Of a stretch of DNA of 52,684 nucleotides, positions 28,148 to 37,486 are shown piece after piece. Positions within the stretch are counted from its first letter, which is position 1; every line of letters starts with the position of its first letter. The stretch is from Rhizobacter sp. (GTDB lineage Bacteria > Pseudomonadota > Gammaproteobacteria > Burkholderiales > Burkholderiaceae_C). The translations under genes and the position numbers were made by a program. The notes beneath the pieces are model-generated. The model was not told the DNA's origin, made no database searches, and saw only the letters and a list, made by a program, of their open reading frames with translations. The stretch spans positions 1-52,684 of the forward strand of contig JANXWV010000017.1 of assembly GCA_025350965.1 (NCBI GenBank), written 5' to 3'.

Positions 28148-29290
28148 ATGCTGCTGCCTGAAGACCACCGTGCGGTGCAAGACGCCGTGCGCGCCTACGT
28201 GCAGGCCGAGATCGCACCGAAGGCCGCCGCGTGGGACAAGACCCACCACTTCCCGAAAGCCGAGCTGCAAGGCCTGGCCGCGCTCGGCTGCTACGGCGTG
28301 GCCGTACCCGCCGAATGGGGCGGCGCTGGGCTCGACTACCTGGCGCTCGCCGTCATCATCGAAGAGATTGCCGCTGGCGACGGGGCCACCTCCACCGTGG
28401 TCAGCGTCAACAACTGCCCGGTGTGCTCGATCCTGATGGCCTGGGCCAGCGACGCGCAGAAGGCGCAGTGGTTGGCGCCCCTGGCGCGCGGCGACTGGCT
28501 CGGCGCCTTTTGCCTGACCGAGCCGCACGCCGGCTCGCAGGCCGACGGGCTGAAGACCACCGCGCGGCTCGTCAAGAGCGAAGAGGGTGATGTGTACGTG
28601 CTCGACGGCGTCAAGCAGTTCATCACCAGCGGCAAGAACGGCGACGTGGCCATCGTGATGGCCGTGACCGACAAGGCCGCCGGCAAACGCGGCATCAGCG
28701 CCTTCATCGTGCCGACCCGCACCCCGGGCTACAGCGTGGCGCGCGTCGAAGACAAGCTCGGCCAGCACGCCAGCGACACCGCGCAAATCCTGTTCGAGAA
28801 CTGCCGCGTGCCGGCCGCCAACCTGCTGGGGCAGGAAGGCCAGGGCCTGAAGATCGCGCTGTCGGGCCTGGAGGGCGGGCGCATCGGCATCGCCTCGCAA
28901 AGCGTGGGCATGGCACGCGCCGCGTTCGAGGCGGCGCTCGATTACTCGAAGCAGCGCGAGGCCTTCGGCAAGCCGATCTTCGAGCACCAGGCGGTGCAGT
29001 TCCGCCTGGCCGACATGGCGACCCGGATCGAGGCCGCGCGCCAGTTGATCCACCACGCCGCAAGCCTGAAAGACGCCGGCGTGCCCTGCCTCAAAGAGGC
29101 TGCGATGGCCAAGCTCTTCGCCAGCGAAATGGCCGAGCACGTGTGCAGCGCAGCACTCCAGGTGTTCGGCGGCTACGGCTATGTGAGCGACTTCCCGGTG
29201 GAACGCATCTACCGCGACGTGCGCGTCTGCCAGATCTACGAAGGCACGAGCGATGTGCAGAAGATCCTGATCGGCCGCGCGCTGGCGTGA
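28148..29290 (+). CDS. Acyl-CoA dehydrogenase (short-chain type)
   Basis: 380 residues. Motifs: CLTEPHAGSQADGLKTTA, QFITSGKNGD, ALSGLEGGRIGIASQSVG and the C-terminal catalytic glutamate in CQIYEGTSDVQKILIGRAL (about 361). The position of the base in YEGT follows the short/medium-chain enzymes, unlike liuA. It oxidises a saturated acyl-CoA with FAD and electron-transfer flavoprotein. It is 6 bp after the MaoC-like gene and probably co-transcribed with it and the thiolase. Confidence 0.93.
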   Translation: MLLPEDHRAVQDAVRAYVQAEIAPKAAAWDKTHHFPKAELQGLAALGCYGVAVPAEWGGAGLDYLALAVIIEEIAAGDGATSTVVSVNNCPVCSILMAWASDAQKAQWLAPLARGDWLGAFCLTEPHAGSQADGLKTTARLVKSEEGDVYVLDGVKQFITSGKNGDVAIVMAVTDKAAGKRGISAFIVPTRTPGYSVARVEDKLGQHASDTAQILFENCRVPAANLLGQEGQGLKIALSGLEGGRIGIASQSVGMARAAFEAALDYSKQREAFGKPIFEHQAVQFRLADMATRIEAARQLIHHAASLKDAGVPCLKEAAMAKLFASEMAEHVCSAALQVFGGYGYVSDFPVERIYRDVRVCQIYEGTSDVQKILIGRALA

Positions 29291-29302
29291 GAGGCTGACA
29301 CC

Positions 29303-30028
29303 GTGGCAAGCTTCGACCCCACCCAGATCCGCGCCCTCGTGTTCGACGTGTTCGGCACCGTCGTCGACTGGCGCAGCGGTGTTGCCCGTGATGTAGCCGC
29401 TCTGGCGGCGAGCAAGGGCGTACGGGTCGACGCACCGGCCTTCGCCGACGCCTGGCGCGAGGGCTACCGCCCGGCGATGGACCGGGCGCGGCGCGGCGAG
29501 ATTGCGTGGACGAACATCGACGGCCTGCACCGCAGCATCCTCGACGAGTTGCTGCCGCGCTTCGGCCTCGGCCCGGTCAGCAACGAGGAAGCCGACGTGC
29601 TGAACCGCAGCTGGCACCGCCTCGACCCGTGGCCCGACGTTTTGAGCGGCCTGCATGCGTTGCGCACGCGCTTCGTGATCAGCACGCTGTCGAACGGCAA
29701 CGTGGCGCTGCTCGTGAACATGGCCAAACGAGCCGGCCTGCCGTGGGACTGCGTGCTCTCGGCCGAGATGTTCCAGAAGTACAAGCCCGACCCCGAGGTC
29801 TACTCCACTGCCGCGCAGCTGCTCGGCTTCGCGCCGCAGCAGGTCCTGATGGTGGCGGCGCACCCGAGCGACCTGGCTGCCGCGCAGGGCAGCGGCCTGC
29901 GCACCGCCTACGTGCCGCGCCCACTCGAATACGGTGCCGGCGAGCCCAGCGCCGACCGTGTCGGCGAGCGGGTATTCGACATCGTCGCGAGCGACTTCGT
30001 CGAGCTGGCGAAGCAACTGAACACCTGA
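29303..30028 (+). CDS. HAD-superfamily hydrolase, haloacid dehalogenase type II-like
   Basis: 241 residues starting at GTG 29303, 12 bp after the dehydrogenase. HAD motif I is FDVFGTVVDWRSGVARD (nucleophile Asp at about 15), motif II is STLSNGN, motif III is the Lys in KYKPDPEVY, and motif IV is MVAAHPSDLAAA. The DVFGTVVDW form is that of L-2-haloacid dehalogenases, but the motif IV differs from the classical SSNxxD, so the activity may be a phosphatase. The substrate is not evident. Confidence 0.87.
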   Translation: MASFDPTQIRALVFDVFGTVVDWRSGVARDVAALAASKGVRVDAPAFADAWREGYRPAMDRARRGEIAWTNIDGLHRSILDELLPRFGLGPVSNEEADVLNRSWHRLDPWPDVLSGLHALRTRFVISTLSNGNVALLVNMAKRAGLPWDCVLSAEMFQKYKPDPEVYSTAAQLLGFAPQQVLMVAAHPSDLAAAQGSGLRTAYVPRPLEYGAGEPSADRVGERVFDIVASDFVELAKQLNT

Positions 30029-30231
30029 AGACCTGATCTCAGCCTCCGAGGCTGCCCGGCCCGCGAGCCAGAGCGGGGAATCATGCTCACCAGCGTTGTG
30101 TTTTGTGACCTGTTGCGTGGCACAAACACGTCAATAGCGGATGCGCCTCGACCTGTGGGCGCGGGCAGCCGACCTGCGCAGCAACCGCTGCGCCGCGGCG
30201 ACGGCGGGCTGCCCGTGAAACACTGCGCCCA

Positions 30232-31827
30232 ATGAACGAAACCCGCGCCCGCGAAGCCACGCTGCTGCAGGCCTTCGAGACGGTGCAGCCCGCAGCACCG
30301 AGTTGGACCCTGGATGACCACCGCTGGGCCAGCCGCGCCGCAGCGCAAGAGGCGCCGCTGCCCGCGCCCGGCGGCTCCGTTCGCAGCGCGACCGCCGCCA
30401 GCGAAGACGCCTTCATCGCCCAGCGCGCCCGGCATGGCGTACAGCGCCTTGCGCCTCGCGAGCCTGCTGCGGCGGCCTGGCTGTCGCGGCGCTTGTGGCG
30501 CGCGCGCTGGGTGGCATGGGCAGGAGTGGCCGCGTTCTGCGCCGGCCTGCTGGCCGACAGCATCGGCAGCAGCCAGCGCATCAACCTGCTGGCGCCGCCG
30601 CTCTGGGGCGTGCTGGCATGGAACCTCGTGGTCTACATCGGCTTGCTCGGCACGGTGCTCGCGGCGCTGCTGCGGCGCGGGCCGGCAGCGCCTGGCACGG
30701 TCAACCGCCTGACCCAGCGCGTGCTGCGCATCGGTCGCGCCTTGCCGGGGCTCGCGCCGGTGAACGGCGATGTGGCCGCCGGCGCCGGCGGCTCTGATCG
30801 CATGGCTGTCGGCACCAGCGCGAAGGCCTTGCATGTCTTCGCGGGCCTGTGGTCGCAGCGCAGCGCGCGCCTGGCCACAGCGCGCGCCGCCACGCTGCTG
30901 CATGCGTGTGCCGCTGCGCTGGCGCTGGGCTTGATCGCCGGGCTGTATGCGCGCGGGCTGGTGCTGGACTACCGCGCCGCGTGGGAGAGCACCTTCCTCG
31001 ACGCGACCCGTGCACACGCCGTGCTCGCGCTGTTGCTGGCGCCCGCATCGGCGCTGGCCGGCATCCCGTTGCCGGATGCGGCCGGGTTCGAGGCACTGCG
31101 CGTGGCGCATGGCAGCGCGGGTGCGGGTGCGGGTGCGGGTGCGGGGGCATCGGCCGGGCCGTGGATTCACCTGCTCGCGCTCACGCTCGCCCTCGTCGTG
31201 GTGCTGCCCCGCAGCTCGCTCGCGTTGTGGTCGGCGCTGCGTGGGCAGCACTTGGCGCGGCACGTCGCGCTGCCGCTGGCCGAGCCGTACTTCGCGGCCC
31301 TGCTGCGCGAGCAACGTGGCGACGTTGCGCATGTCGTGGTGCTGCCCTACGCCGCCACGCCGGCACCGCAGGCCGTGCTCGGGCTGCGTGCGCTGCTGGC
31401 CTCGTCACTCGGTGACGGGATGCAGTTGCAAGTGCTCGCCACCCTCGCGTTCGGTGCCGAGGACGACGCCCGCGCGTGGCCGGCGCTGCCGGCCGCCAGC
31501 GTGCTGCTGGTGGCGCTGTTCGACCTCGCCGCCACGCCCGAGGCCGAGAACCACGCAGCCTTCCTGCGTGTGCTGGCGCAGCGAGCTCCACCGGGTGCGA
31601 CGGTGCTTGCGTTGATCGACGAGGCAGGCTTCGTCACGCGCTTCAAAGGCGATGCGGTGCGGCTCGAACAGCGCCGTACCGCGTGGCGCGACGTGTTGGG
31701 GCACACGGGTTGCGCCGCCGTGTTTGCCGACCTGCCATCGCCCGATGCCGCTTCGGCCCGGCGCGCTTTGCGCGCGGCGCTGGGCGCAACGTCAGGTGTC
31801 AGCAGCGCCGCGGCCGACACACCATGA
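30232..31827 (+). CDS. DUF2868 integral membrane protein paired with a GTPase
   Basis: 531 residues. About four strong membrane helices are visible (WVAWAGVAAFCAGLL, WGVLAWNLVVYIGLLGTVLAALL, LLHACAAALALGLIAGLYARG and IHLLALTLALVVVLP), then a soluble C-terminal part (VVLPYAATPAPQAVLG onwards). A GAGAGAGAGAS stretch at about 296-306 comes from a hexanucleotide repeat. The family is of unknown function. Its stop overlaps the DUF3482 GTPase start as ATGA, so the two are tightly coupled and likely form a membrane complex. Confidence 0.85.
   Translation: MNETRAREATLLQAFETVQPAAPSWTLDDHRWASRAAAQEAPLPAPGGSVRSATAASEDAFIAQRARHGVQRLAPREPAAAAWLSRRLWRARWVAWAGVAAFCAGLLADSIGSSQRINLLAPPLWGVLAWNLVVYIGLLGTVLAALLRRGPAAPGTVNRLTQRVLRIGRALPGLAPVNGDVAAGAGGSDRMAVGTSAKALHVFAGLWSQRSARLATARAATLLHACAAALALGLIAGLYARGLVLDYRAAWESTFLDATRAHAVLALLLAPASALAGIPLPDAAGFEALRVAHGSAGAGAGAGAGASAGPWIHLLALTLALVVVLPRSSLALWSALRGQHLARHVALPLAEPYFAALLREQRGDVAHVVVLPYAATPAPQAVLGLRALLASSLGDGMQLQVLATLAFGAEDDARAWPALPAASVLLVALFDLAATPEAENHAAFLRVLAQRAPPGATVLALIDEAGFVTRFKGDAVRLEQRRTAWRDVLGHTGCAAVFADLPSPDAASARRALRAALGATSGVSSAAADTP
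31117..31140 (+). repeat. (GCGGGT)4 hexanucleotide tandem repeat in the DUF2868 gene
   Basis: Four perfect GCGGGT copies, with a fifth imperfect copy, encode Ala-Gly repeats in a loop just before a membrane helix. Length changes would stay in frame. Confidence 0.85.
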
Positions 31828-33326
31828 GGCGCAAACCCGACAGCATCGCGTTGAGCCTGGTCTCGCACACCAACGCCGGCAAGACCACGCTCGCGCGCAC
31901 GCTGCTCGGGCGCGACGTGGGCGAAGTGCGCGACGCCGCGCACGTGACCGAATTCACCGAGGCGCACACGCTGGTCGAGACGCCGCAGGGCGATTCACTC
32001 GTGCTGTGGGACACGCCCGGTTTCGGCGACAGCGTGCGGCTGGTGCAGCGCCTTCGCCAGAGCGCCAACCCGCTCGGCTGGTTCATGAGCGCGGTGTGGG
32101 ACCGCTGGCGCGACCGGCCCTTCTGGGCCAGCCAGCAGGCGGTGCGCAACGTGCGCGACGAGGCCGACGTGATGCTCTACCTCGTCAACGCGGGCGAGCA
32201 ACCCGAAGCGGCCGGCTATGTGCAGCCCGAGCTGGAATTGCTGGGCTGGACGGCGAAGCCGGTGATCGTGTTGCTGAACCAGCTCGGCCCGCCGCGCGAG
32301 CCCGCGATCGAAGCGGCCGAGCGCGCGCGCTGGCAGCAGCATCTGGCGGCGTACCTGTGGGTGAAGGCCGTGCTGCCGCTCGACGCCTTCGCGCGCTGCT
32401 GGGTGCAGGAGATCACCTTGCTGCGCGCCATCGAGGGTGCGCTCGCGGGTGCGCCCGACAGCGAATTGCGCGAGCGCATGGCTCGCTTGCGTGCAGCCTG
32501 GCAGGCGCAACGCATGGCCACTTTCAATGCAGCCATGGGTGCCATTGCCGCGAGCCTGGCGCGCACCGCCACGGCCGCGCAGGCGGTGCCACAGGCGGCA
32601 TCGTTCACGCAGGGCCTGGTCGAGCGCGCGCGCCACATCGGCGCCAAGCTCGGGCTGGGCCGCGACGGCGAAGCGCCGCTCGCGCAGGCGCAGCGCGCAT
32701 TGGCCGAAGCCCTGACCGACGAGGTGCGTGCGAACACCCGCAGCCTGATTCGCCTGCACGGCCTGAAGGGCGATGCGCAAGCCGAGATCACGGCGCGCAT
32801 CGCCACCCAGTTCGCCTTGCGCTTGCGCATGGACGAGAGCCGGGCGGCGCTGTGGGGTGGTGCGGTCACCGGTGCGCTGGCGGGGCTGAAGGCCGACCTC
32901 GCGACCGGCGGCCTGACGCTCGGTGGCGGCTTGCTCGCAGGCGGCCTGCTCGGCGCCTTGGGGGCCGCCGGCATGGCGCGCTGCGTGAACCTGGTGCGAG
33001 GCACCGACCGTTCCTGGCTGGCATGGAATGCCGAAGCGCTCGACCAGATCACCGAGGCCGCGTTGCTGCGCTACCTCGCGGTGGCGCACTTCGGCCGCGG
33101 GCGGGGCGACTGGGTCGCCGGCGAGTCGCCGCCGCACTGGGCCGCCGACGTGCAAGCGGCACTCGCGCCGCACCGCGAAGTGCTGGCCGCCGCGTGGGCC
33201 AGCCATGTCGCGGGCGATGCCGACGAAGGCGCGGCACAGCGCATCGCGGATGCGTTGCAGCCGGTGCTCGCGGGTGTCACGCTCGCCGTGCTGGCGCGTT
33301 CGTACCCCGATTCAAGCGTTGCGTAA
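31824..33326 (+). CDS. DUF3482 GTPase-domain membrane protein
   Basis: 500 residues. The N-terminal G domain shows G1 SHTNAGKTTLAR (about 10-21), G2-region FTEAHTLVE, G3 DTPGFGD (about 62-68) and a G4-like LNQLG (about 149-153), where NKxD is changed to NQLG. A glycine-rich hydrophobic hairpin (LAGLKADLATGG...LLAGGLLGALGAAGMA, about 352-380) may insert in membranes. It overlaps the DUF2868 gene by 4 bp. The pair is known only as a conserved module; the job is unknown. Confidence 0.87.
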   Translation: MRRKPDSIALSLVSHTNAGKTTLARTLLGRDVGEVRDAAHVTEFTEAHTLVETPQGDSLVLWDTPGFGDSVRLVQRLRQSANPLGWFMSAVWDRWRDRPFWASQQAVRNVRDEADVMLYLVNAGEQPEAAGYVQPELELLGWTAKPVIVLLNQLGPPREPAIEAAERARWQQHLAAYLWVKAVLPLDAFARCWVQEITLLRAIEGALAGAPDSELRERMARLRAAWQAQRMATFNAAMGAIAASLARTATAAQAVPQAASFTQGLVERARHIGAKLGLGRDGEAPLAQAQRALAEALTDEVRANTRSLIRLHGLKGDAQAEITARIATQFALRLRMDESRAALWGGAVTGALAGLKADLATGGLTLGGGLLAGGLLGALGAAGMARCVNLVRGTDRSWLAWNAEALDQITEAALLRYLAVAHFGRGRGDWVAGESPPHWAADVQAALAPHREVLAAAWASHVAGDADEGAAQRIADALQPVLAGVTLAVLARSYPDSSVA

Positions 33327-33368
33327 ACCCGGGCGTCGAGGGCCGCGTCTTTGAAGTACGCTGCCGCC

Positions 33369-33974
33369 ATGCTTGCTGCGCCCATCGCCTTCTACTTCGA
33401 CTTTTCGTCGCCGTATTCGTACATCGCATCCGAGTGGGTCGAGGCGCTCGCGGCGCGCCACGGCCGCACGGTCGAGTGGCACGCCATGCTGCTCGGCGCC
33501 ACCTTCCAGGTCACCGACATCAAGAGCCCGGTGTCGTACCCGCTGAAGCGCGAATACTCGCTGCACGACTTCGAGCGCTCGGCCCGCTTTGCCGGTGTGC
33601 CGCTGAAGAACCCGGAGAAGTTCCCGATCGCCACGCAGAACGCGGCGCGCCTTTTCTGGTGGCTGCACGCGAAGTCTTCCACCACCGCCAGCCATTGGGC
33701 GCGGCACTGCCTGCGCGCCTACTTCGCGCGCGGCGTCGACCTGTCCGACGTGGCCTCGCTGCGCGCCCTGGCGCAAGAGTTCGGGCTCGACGCCGAACAG
33801 GCCGAAGCGGTGTGGAACGACGCGCAGTGGAAGCTGCGGCTGAAGGCCGAGAACGACGCCGCGATTGCACTCGGGGTGTTCGGTGCGCCGTACTTCGTCA
33901 TCGACGGCGAGCCGTTCTGGGGCAATGACCGGCGTGCGCAGATCGAGCGCTGGCTGGAGAAGGGGCCGTTCTGA
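33369..33974 (+). CDS. DsbA-family 2-hydroxychromene-2-carboxylate isomerase-like protein
   Basis: 201 residues with a thioredoxin-like fold of the kappa-GST/HCCA isomerase type: FYFDFSSPYSYIASEWVE at the N-terminus (serine in SSPYSY where glutathione binds) and FGAPYFVIDGEPFWGNDR near the end. Start chosen at ATG 33369; TTG at 33351 is less likely. Homologues isomerise aromatic pathway intermediates with glutathione, but many have no known substrate. Confidence 0.88.
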   Translation: MLAAPIAFYFDFSSPYSYIASEWVEALAARHGRTVEWHAMLLGATFQVTDIKSPVSYPLKREYSLHDFERSARFAGVPLKNPEKFPIATQNAARLFWWLHAKSSTTASHWARHCLRAYFARGVDLSDVASLRALAQEFGLDAEQAEAVWNDAQWKLRLKAENDAAIALGVFGAPYFVIDGEPFWGNDRRAQIERWLEKGPF

Positions 33975-33993
33975 TGCACGGGTTCGTCGCGTG

Positions 33994-34590
33994 ATGGAGC
34001 TCGCTGCCTTCCTGCGCGTGCAGGCGCGTGCCAACCGGCTCGCGAACCACCGATTGCACATGGCCATGGCACCGCTGACGCGGGCCGATTTGCATGCGCC
34101 GCGCATCGGCTTCTTCCCGAGCCTGATCGCCACGCTGAACCACATCCTGGCCGTTGATCAGTACTACACCGGAGCGTTGTGCGGCGAGCCGGGCGGTGCC
34201 TCTCTGTGGGCGAGCTTCGTGCCCGCTGACGACCTGCCGGCACTCGCCGAGCGCCAGCGCGCAGCCGACGAGCGCTTGATCACCTTCTGCGATGCGCTCG
34301 ACGCTGCGGGCTGCACACGCGTCGCTGCGATGGACCGCGGCGCCGGCCGCTTCCAGCACGAGCGCGTGGCCAACGTGCTCGCGCATGTGGTGATGCACCA
34401 GACCCACCACCGCGGGCAACTGCACGCCATGCTCAGTGGCACGGCGGTCGCACCGCCGCAGCTCGACGAGTTCCTGATGCCCAGCGACGCCCACTTCCGA
34501 GTGGCCGACATGGCCGCACTCGGCTGGAACGAGCGCGCGGTGTTCGGGCCGATCAAGATGATGGCGAAGACGGCGCCAACGCCAGACTAG
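33994..34590 (+). CDS. DinB-family metal-binding protein
   Basis: 198 residues of the DinB/YfiT four-helix-bundle type. The metal-binding histidines are visible in ATLNHILAVDQYY (about 48) and VMHQTHHRGQLHAML (about 135-139). Such proteins are often thiol-dependent hydrolases or transferases using bacillithiol, mycothiol or glutathione. It lies 19 bp after the DsbA-like gene, which also suggests thiol chemistry. Substrate unknown. Confidence 0.85.
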   Translation: MELAAFLRVQARANRLANHRLHMAMAPLTRADLHAPRIGFFPSLIATLNHILAVDQYYTGALCGEPGGASLWASFVPADDLPALAERQRAADERLITFCDALDAAGCTRVAAMDRGAGRFQHERVANVLAHVVMHQTHHRGQLHAMLSGTAVAPPQLDEFLMPSDAHFRVADMAALGWNERAVFGPIKMMAKTAPTPD

Positions 34591-34600
34591 AATCTGCTCG

Positions 34601-34622
34601 CAATTGACGTATACGTCAATTG
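34601..34622. promoter_or_regulatory. LiuR operator upstream of liuB (22-bp perfect palindrome)
   Basis: The palindrome CAATTGACGTA and its exact reverse complement join at 34611/34612 to give 22 perfect bases. It differs at one position from 1203-1224. It begins 10 bp after the DinB stop and ends 36 bp before liuB. It is the strongest regulatory site in the window and ties the second leucine block to LiuR. Confidence 0.88.
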
Positions 34623-34658
34623 GCGGTGCACTTGCCGCCGCCACGATCAGGAGACTCC

Positions 34659-36266
34659 ATGCCCGTTCTCGCCTCCAGGCTCAGCCCCCGCTCCGAAGAG
34701 TTCAAGGCCAACGCAGCGGCGATGCGCGCGCTGGTCGACGACCTGAACGCGCAACTGCTGCGGGTGATGCAGGGGGGTGGCGACGCACCGCGAGCCAAGC
34801 ACGTGGCGCGCGGCAAGCTGCTTCCGCGCGACCGCGTCGAAGGCCTGCTCGACGCCGACACGCCCTTCCTCGAAGTGGCACCGCTTGCTGCGCTCGGCAT
34901 GTACGGCGGCGCGGCACCCGGCGCCGGGCTGATCGCCGGCATCGGCCGCGTGTCGGGGGTCGATTGCATGATCGTGTGCAACGACGCCACCGTGAAGGGC
35001 GGCACGTACTTTCCCGTGACGGTGAAGAAGCACCTGCGCGCACAAGAGATCGCGCAGCAGAACCGCCTGCCGTGCATCTACCTCGTCGACAGCGGCGGCG
35101 CGAACCTGCCGAACCAGGACGACGTGTTCCCCGACCGCGAACATTTCGGCCGCATTTTCTACAACCAGGCGCAGATGAGCGCGCAGGGCATCCCGCAGAT
35201 CGCGGTGGTGATGGGCTCGTGCACGGCCGGCGGCGCCTACATGCCGGCGATGAGCGACGAGTCGATCATCGTCAAGGAGCAGGGCACGATCTTCCTGGCC
35301 GGCCCGCCGCTGGTGAAGGCGGCCATCGGCGAGATCGTGAGTGCCGAGGAACTGGGCGGTGGCGACGTGCACACGCGCCTGTCGGGCGTGGCCGACCACC
35401 TGGCGCAGAACGACACGCATGCGCTGGCGATCGCACGGGCCTCGGTGGCGCACCTGAACTGGACCAAGGTGCACGCGCAGCGGCTGGTCACGCCACGCGA
35501 ACCGCTGTTCGATGCGGCCGAGCTGCACGGCGTGATCCCGGCCGACACCAAGAAGCCGTACGACGTGCGCGAGATCATCGCGCGGCTGGTGGACGGGTCG
35601 GAGTTCGACGAGTTCAAGGCGCGCTACGGCACCACGCTCGTCACGGGCTTCGCGCACATCGAAGGCATGCCGGTGGGCATCATCGCGAACAACGGCGTGC
35701 TGTTCTCGGAGTCGGCGTTGAAAGGCGCGCACTTCATCGAGCTGTGCTGCCAGCGCAAGATCCCGCTCATCTTCTTGCAGAACATCACCGGCTTCATGGT
35801 CGGCAAGAAGTACGAAGCCGAAGGCATTGCCAAGCACGGCGCGAAGATGGTGACGGCGGTGTCAACCGCCACGGTGCCGAAGTTCACCGTGATCATCGGC
35901 GGCAGTTTCGGCGCCGGCAACTACGGCATGTGCGGGCGGGCGTACTCGCCGCGCTTCCTGTGGATGTGGCCGAACGCGCGCATCAGCGTGATGGGCGGCG
36001 AGCAGGCGGCGAGCGTGCTCGCCACTGTCAAGCGCGACGGCATCGAGGCGAAGGGCGGCGCATGGTCGAAAGATGAAGAGGCCGCGTTCAAGCAACCCAT
36101 CCTCGACCAGTTCGCGGTGCAGGCGCACCCGTATTTCGCCAGCGCCCGGCTCTGGGACGACGGCGTGATCGACCCGGCGCACACGCGGCGCGTGCTGGGC
36201 CTGGCCTTGTCGGCCAGCCTCAACGCGCCGATCCCGGACGCGAAGTTCGGTGTCTTTCGGATGTAG
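34659..36266 (+). CDS. liuB: 3-Methylcrotonyl-CoA carboxylase, carboxyltransferase (beta) subunit
   Basis: 535 residues. It moves CO2 from carboxybiotin to 3-methylcrotonyl-CoA. Carboxyltransferase motifs: [68 protein letters not shown] and [20 protein letters not shown]. The last two are the acyl-CoA and biotin contact loops. AGGAGACTCC lies just before the ATG. It is the first gene after the operator and pairs with liuD. Confidence 0.97.
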   Translation: MPVLASRLSPRSEEFKANAAAMRALVDDLNAQLLRVMQGGGDAPRAKHVARGKLLPRDRVEGLLDADTPFLEVAPLAALGMYGGAAPGAGLIAGIGRVSGVDCMIVCNDATVKGGTYFPVTVKKHLRAQEIAQQNRLPCIYLVDSGGANLPNQDDVFPDREHFGRIFYNQAQMSAQGIPQIAVVMGSCTAGGAYMPAMSDESIIVKEQGTIFLAGPPLVKAAIGEIVSAEELGGGDVHTRLSGVADHLAQNDTHALAIARASVAHLNWTKVHAQRLVTPREPLFDAAELHGVIPADTKKPYDVREIIARLVDGSEFDEFKARYGTTLVTGFAHIEGMPVGIIANNGVLFSESALKGAHFIELCCQRKIPLIFLQNITGFMVGKKYEAEGIAKHGAKMVTAVSTATVPKFTVIIGGSFGAGNYGMCGRAYSPRFLWMWPNARISVMGGEQAASVLATVKRDGIEAKGGAWSKDEEAAFKQPILDQFAVQAHPYFASARLWDDGVIDPAHTRRVLGLALSASLNAPIPDAKFGVFRM

Positions 36267-36313
36267 TTCTGCACTTGGCGCCCACCGAGACAATTTCCAA
36301 CGCATCACCGATC

Positions 36314-37447
36314 ATGGACAGCATCTACATCACCCCCGAACACGAGCAGCTGCGCGAGCAGATCGCGCGCTTCATCGCGCGCGAGGTCGAGCCGCATGCG
36401 CTGGCCTGGGAAGACGCCGGCTGCGTGCCGCGCGAGGTGCTGCGCAAGCTCGGCGACGCGGGCCTGCTCGGCCTTCCGTACGCCGCCGAGCACGGTGGCG
36501 CCGAGGCCGACGCGCTGACGAACCTGGTCTTCGCCGAAGCGCTGTCGCAATCGACGTTCGGCGGCTTCATCATCACCGTGCTCGTGCACACCGACATGGC
36601 CAGCCCGCACCTGCACCATGCGGGAACAAATGCGCAGAAGGCGCGCTACATGCCGGGCATCACGGCCGGGCGCACGATCACGGCCGTGGGCATCAGCGAG
36701 CCGGGTGCCGGCTCCGACGTGGCAGGCATCAAGACGACCGCACGGCGTGTTGGAGAAGGCTGGTTGCTGAACGGCACCAAGCTCTTCATCACCAACGGCG
36801 TCCACGCCGACCTGTACTTCATCGCCGCCAAGACGACCGATGCACGCCACGGCATGTCGATGTTCATCGTCGAGAAGGGAACGCCCGGCTTCACCGTGGG
36901 CCGGGCGCTGAAGAAGTCGGGCTGGCTCTCGTCGGACACGGCCGAGCTGGTGCTCGACAACGTGCGCCTGCCTCAAGATGCCCTGCTCGGCGAAGAGAAC
37001 AAGGGCTTCTACTCGGTGATGCAGAACTTCCAGACCGAGCGCATTGCGCTGGGCGCCATGGCCATCGGCCATTGCACGCAGGCCTTGCGCGTGACGCTCG
37101 ACCACGTGCGCGAACGCCGCGCGTTCGGCGCCACGCTGTTCGACAAGCAGGTGGTGCGCCAGCGCCTCGCCATGCTCGACGCGAAGGTGCGCGCCGCCAG
37201 AGCGTTCATGTACCACTGCGCCTGGCGCGTCACGCAGCAGCATGACGTGGTGCAGGAGGTCTCGATGCTCAAGGCACTGACCGGCGAGCTGGTCAACGAG
37301 GTGGTCTCGGGCTGCCAGCAGTTCCACGGCGGCATGGGCTACATGCGCGACACCGTGATCGAACGCCTCTGGCGCGACGCCCGGGTGCTCGCCATCGGCG
37401 GCGGTGCGACCGAGGTGATGCTCGACGAAGTGGCGAAGCGCTACTGA
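36314..37447 (+). CDS. Acyl-CoA dehydrogenase of the liu operon with LCAD/IVD-type catalytic glutamate
   Basis: 377 residues. Motifs: [31 protein letters not shown] and MQNFQTERIALGAMAIG. The usual C-terminal YEGTxEI is replaced by AIGGGATEVMLDEVA, so Glu of YEGT is missing; Glu in FQTERI sits where long-chain and isovaleryl dehydrogenases keep their base. It resembles enzymes near liu/atu clusters, such as citronellyl-CoA dehydrogenases, so it may act on another branched acyl-CoA. Start at ATG 36314; TTG 36275 is less likely. Confidence 0.9.
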   Translation: MDSIYITPEHEQLREQIARFIAREVEPHALAWEDAGCVPREVLRKLGDAGLLGLPYAAEHGGAEADALTNLVFAEALSQSTFGGFIITVLVHTDMASPHLHHAGTNAQKARYMPGITAGRTITAVGISEPGAGSDVAGIKTTARRVGEGWLLNGTKLFITNGVHADLYFIAAKTTDARHGMSMFIVEKGTPGFTVGRALKKSGWLSSDTAELVLDNVRLPQDALLGEENKGFYSVMQNFQTERIALGAMAIGHCTQALRVTLDHVRERRAFGATLFDKQVVRQRLAMLDAKVRAARAFMYHCAWRVTQQHDVVQEVSMLKALTGELVNEVVSGCQQFHGGMGYMRDTVIERLWRDARVLAIGGGATEVMLDEVAKRY

Positions 37448-37486
37448 CCCGATGGACCCGCTCGACCACTTCAGCACGCTCGCGCC

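Noticed and set aside
27869..30016. 715-residue minus-strand frame opposite the MaoC-like, acyl-CoA dehydrogenase and HAD genes
   Set aside because: Three recognised plus-strand genes cover it and its translation shows no motif.
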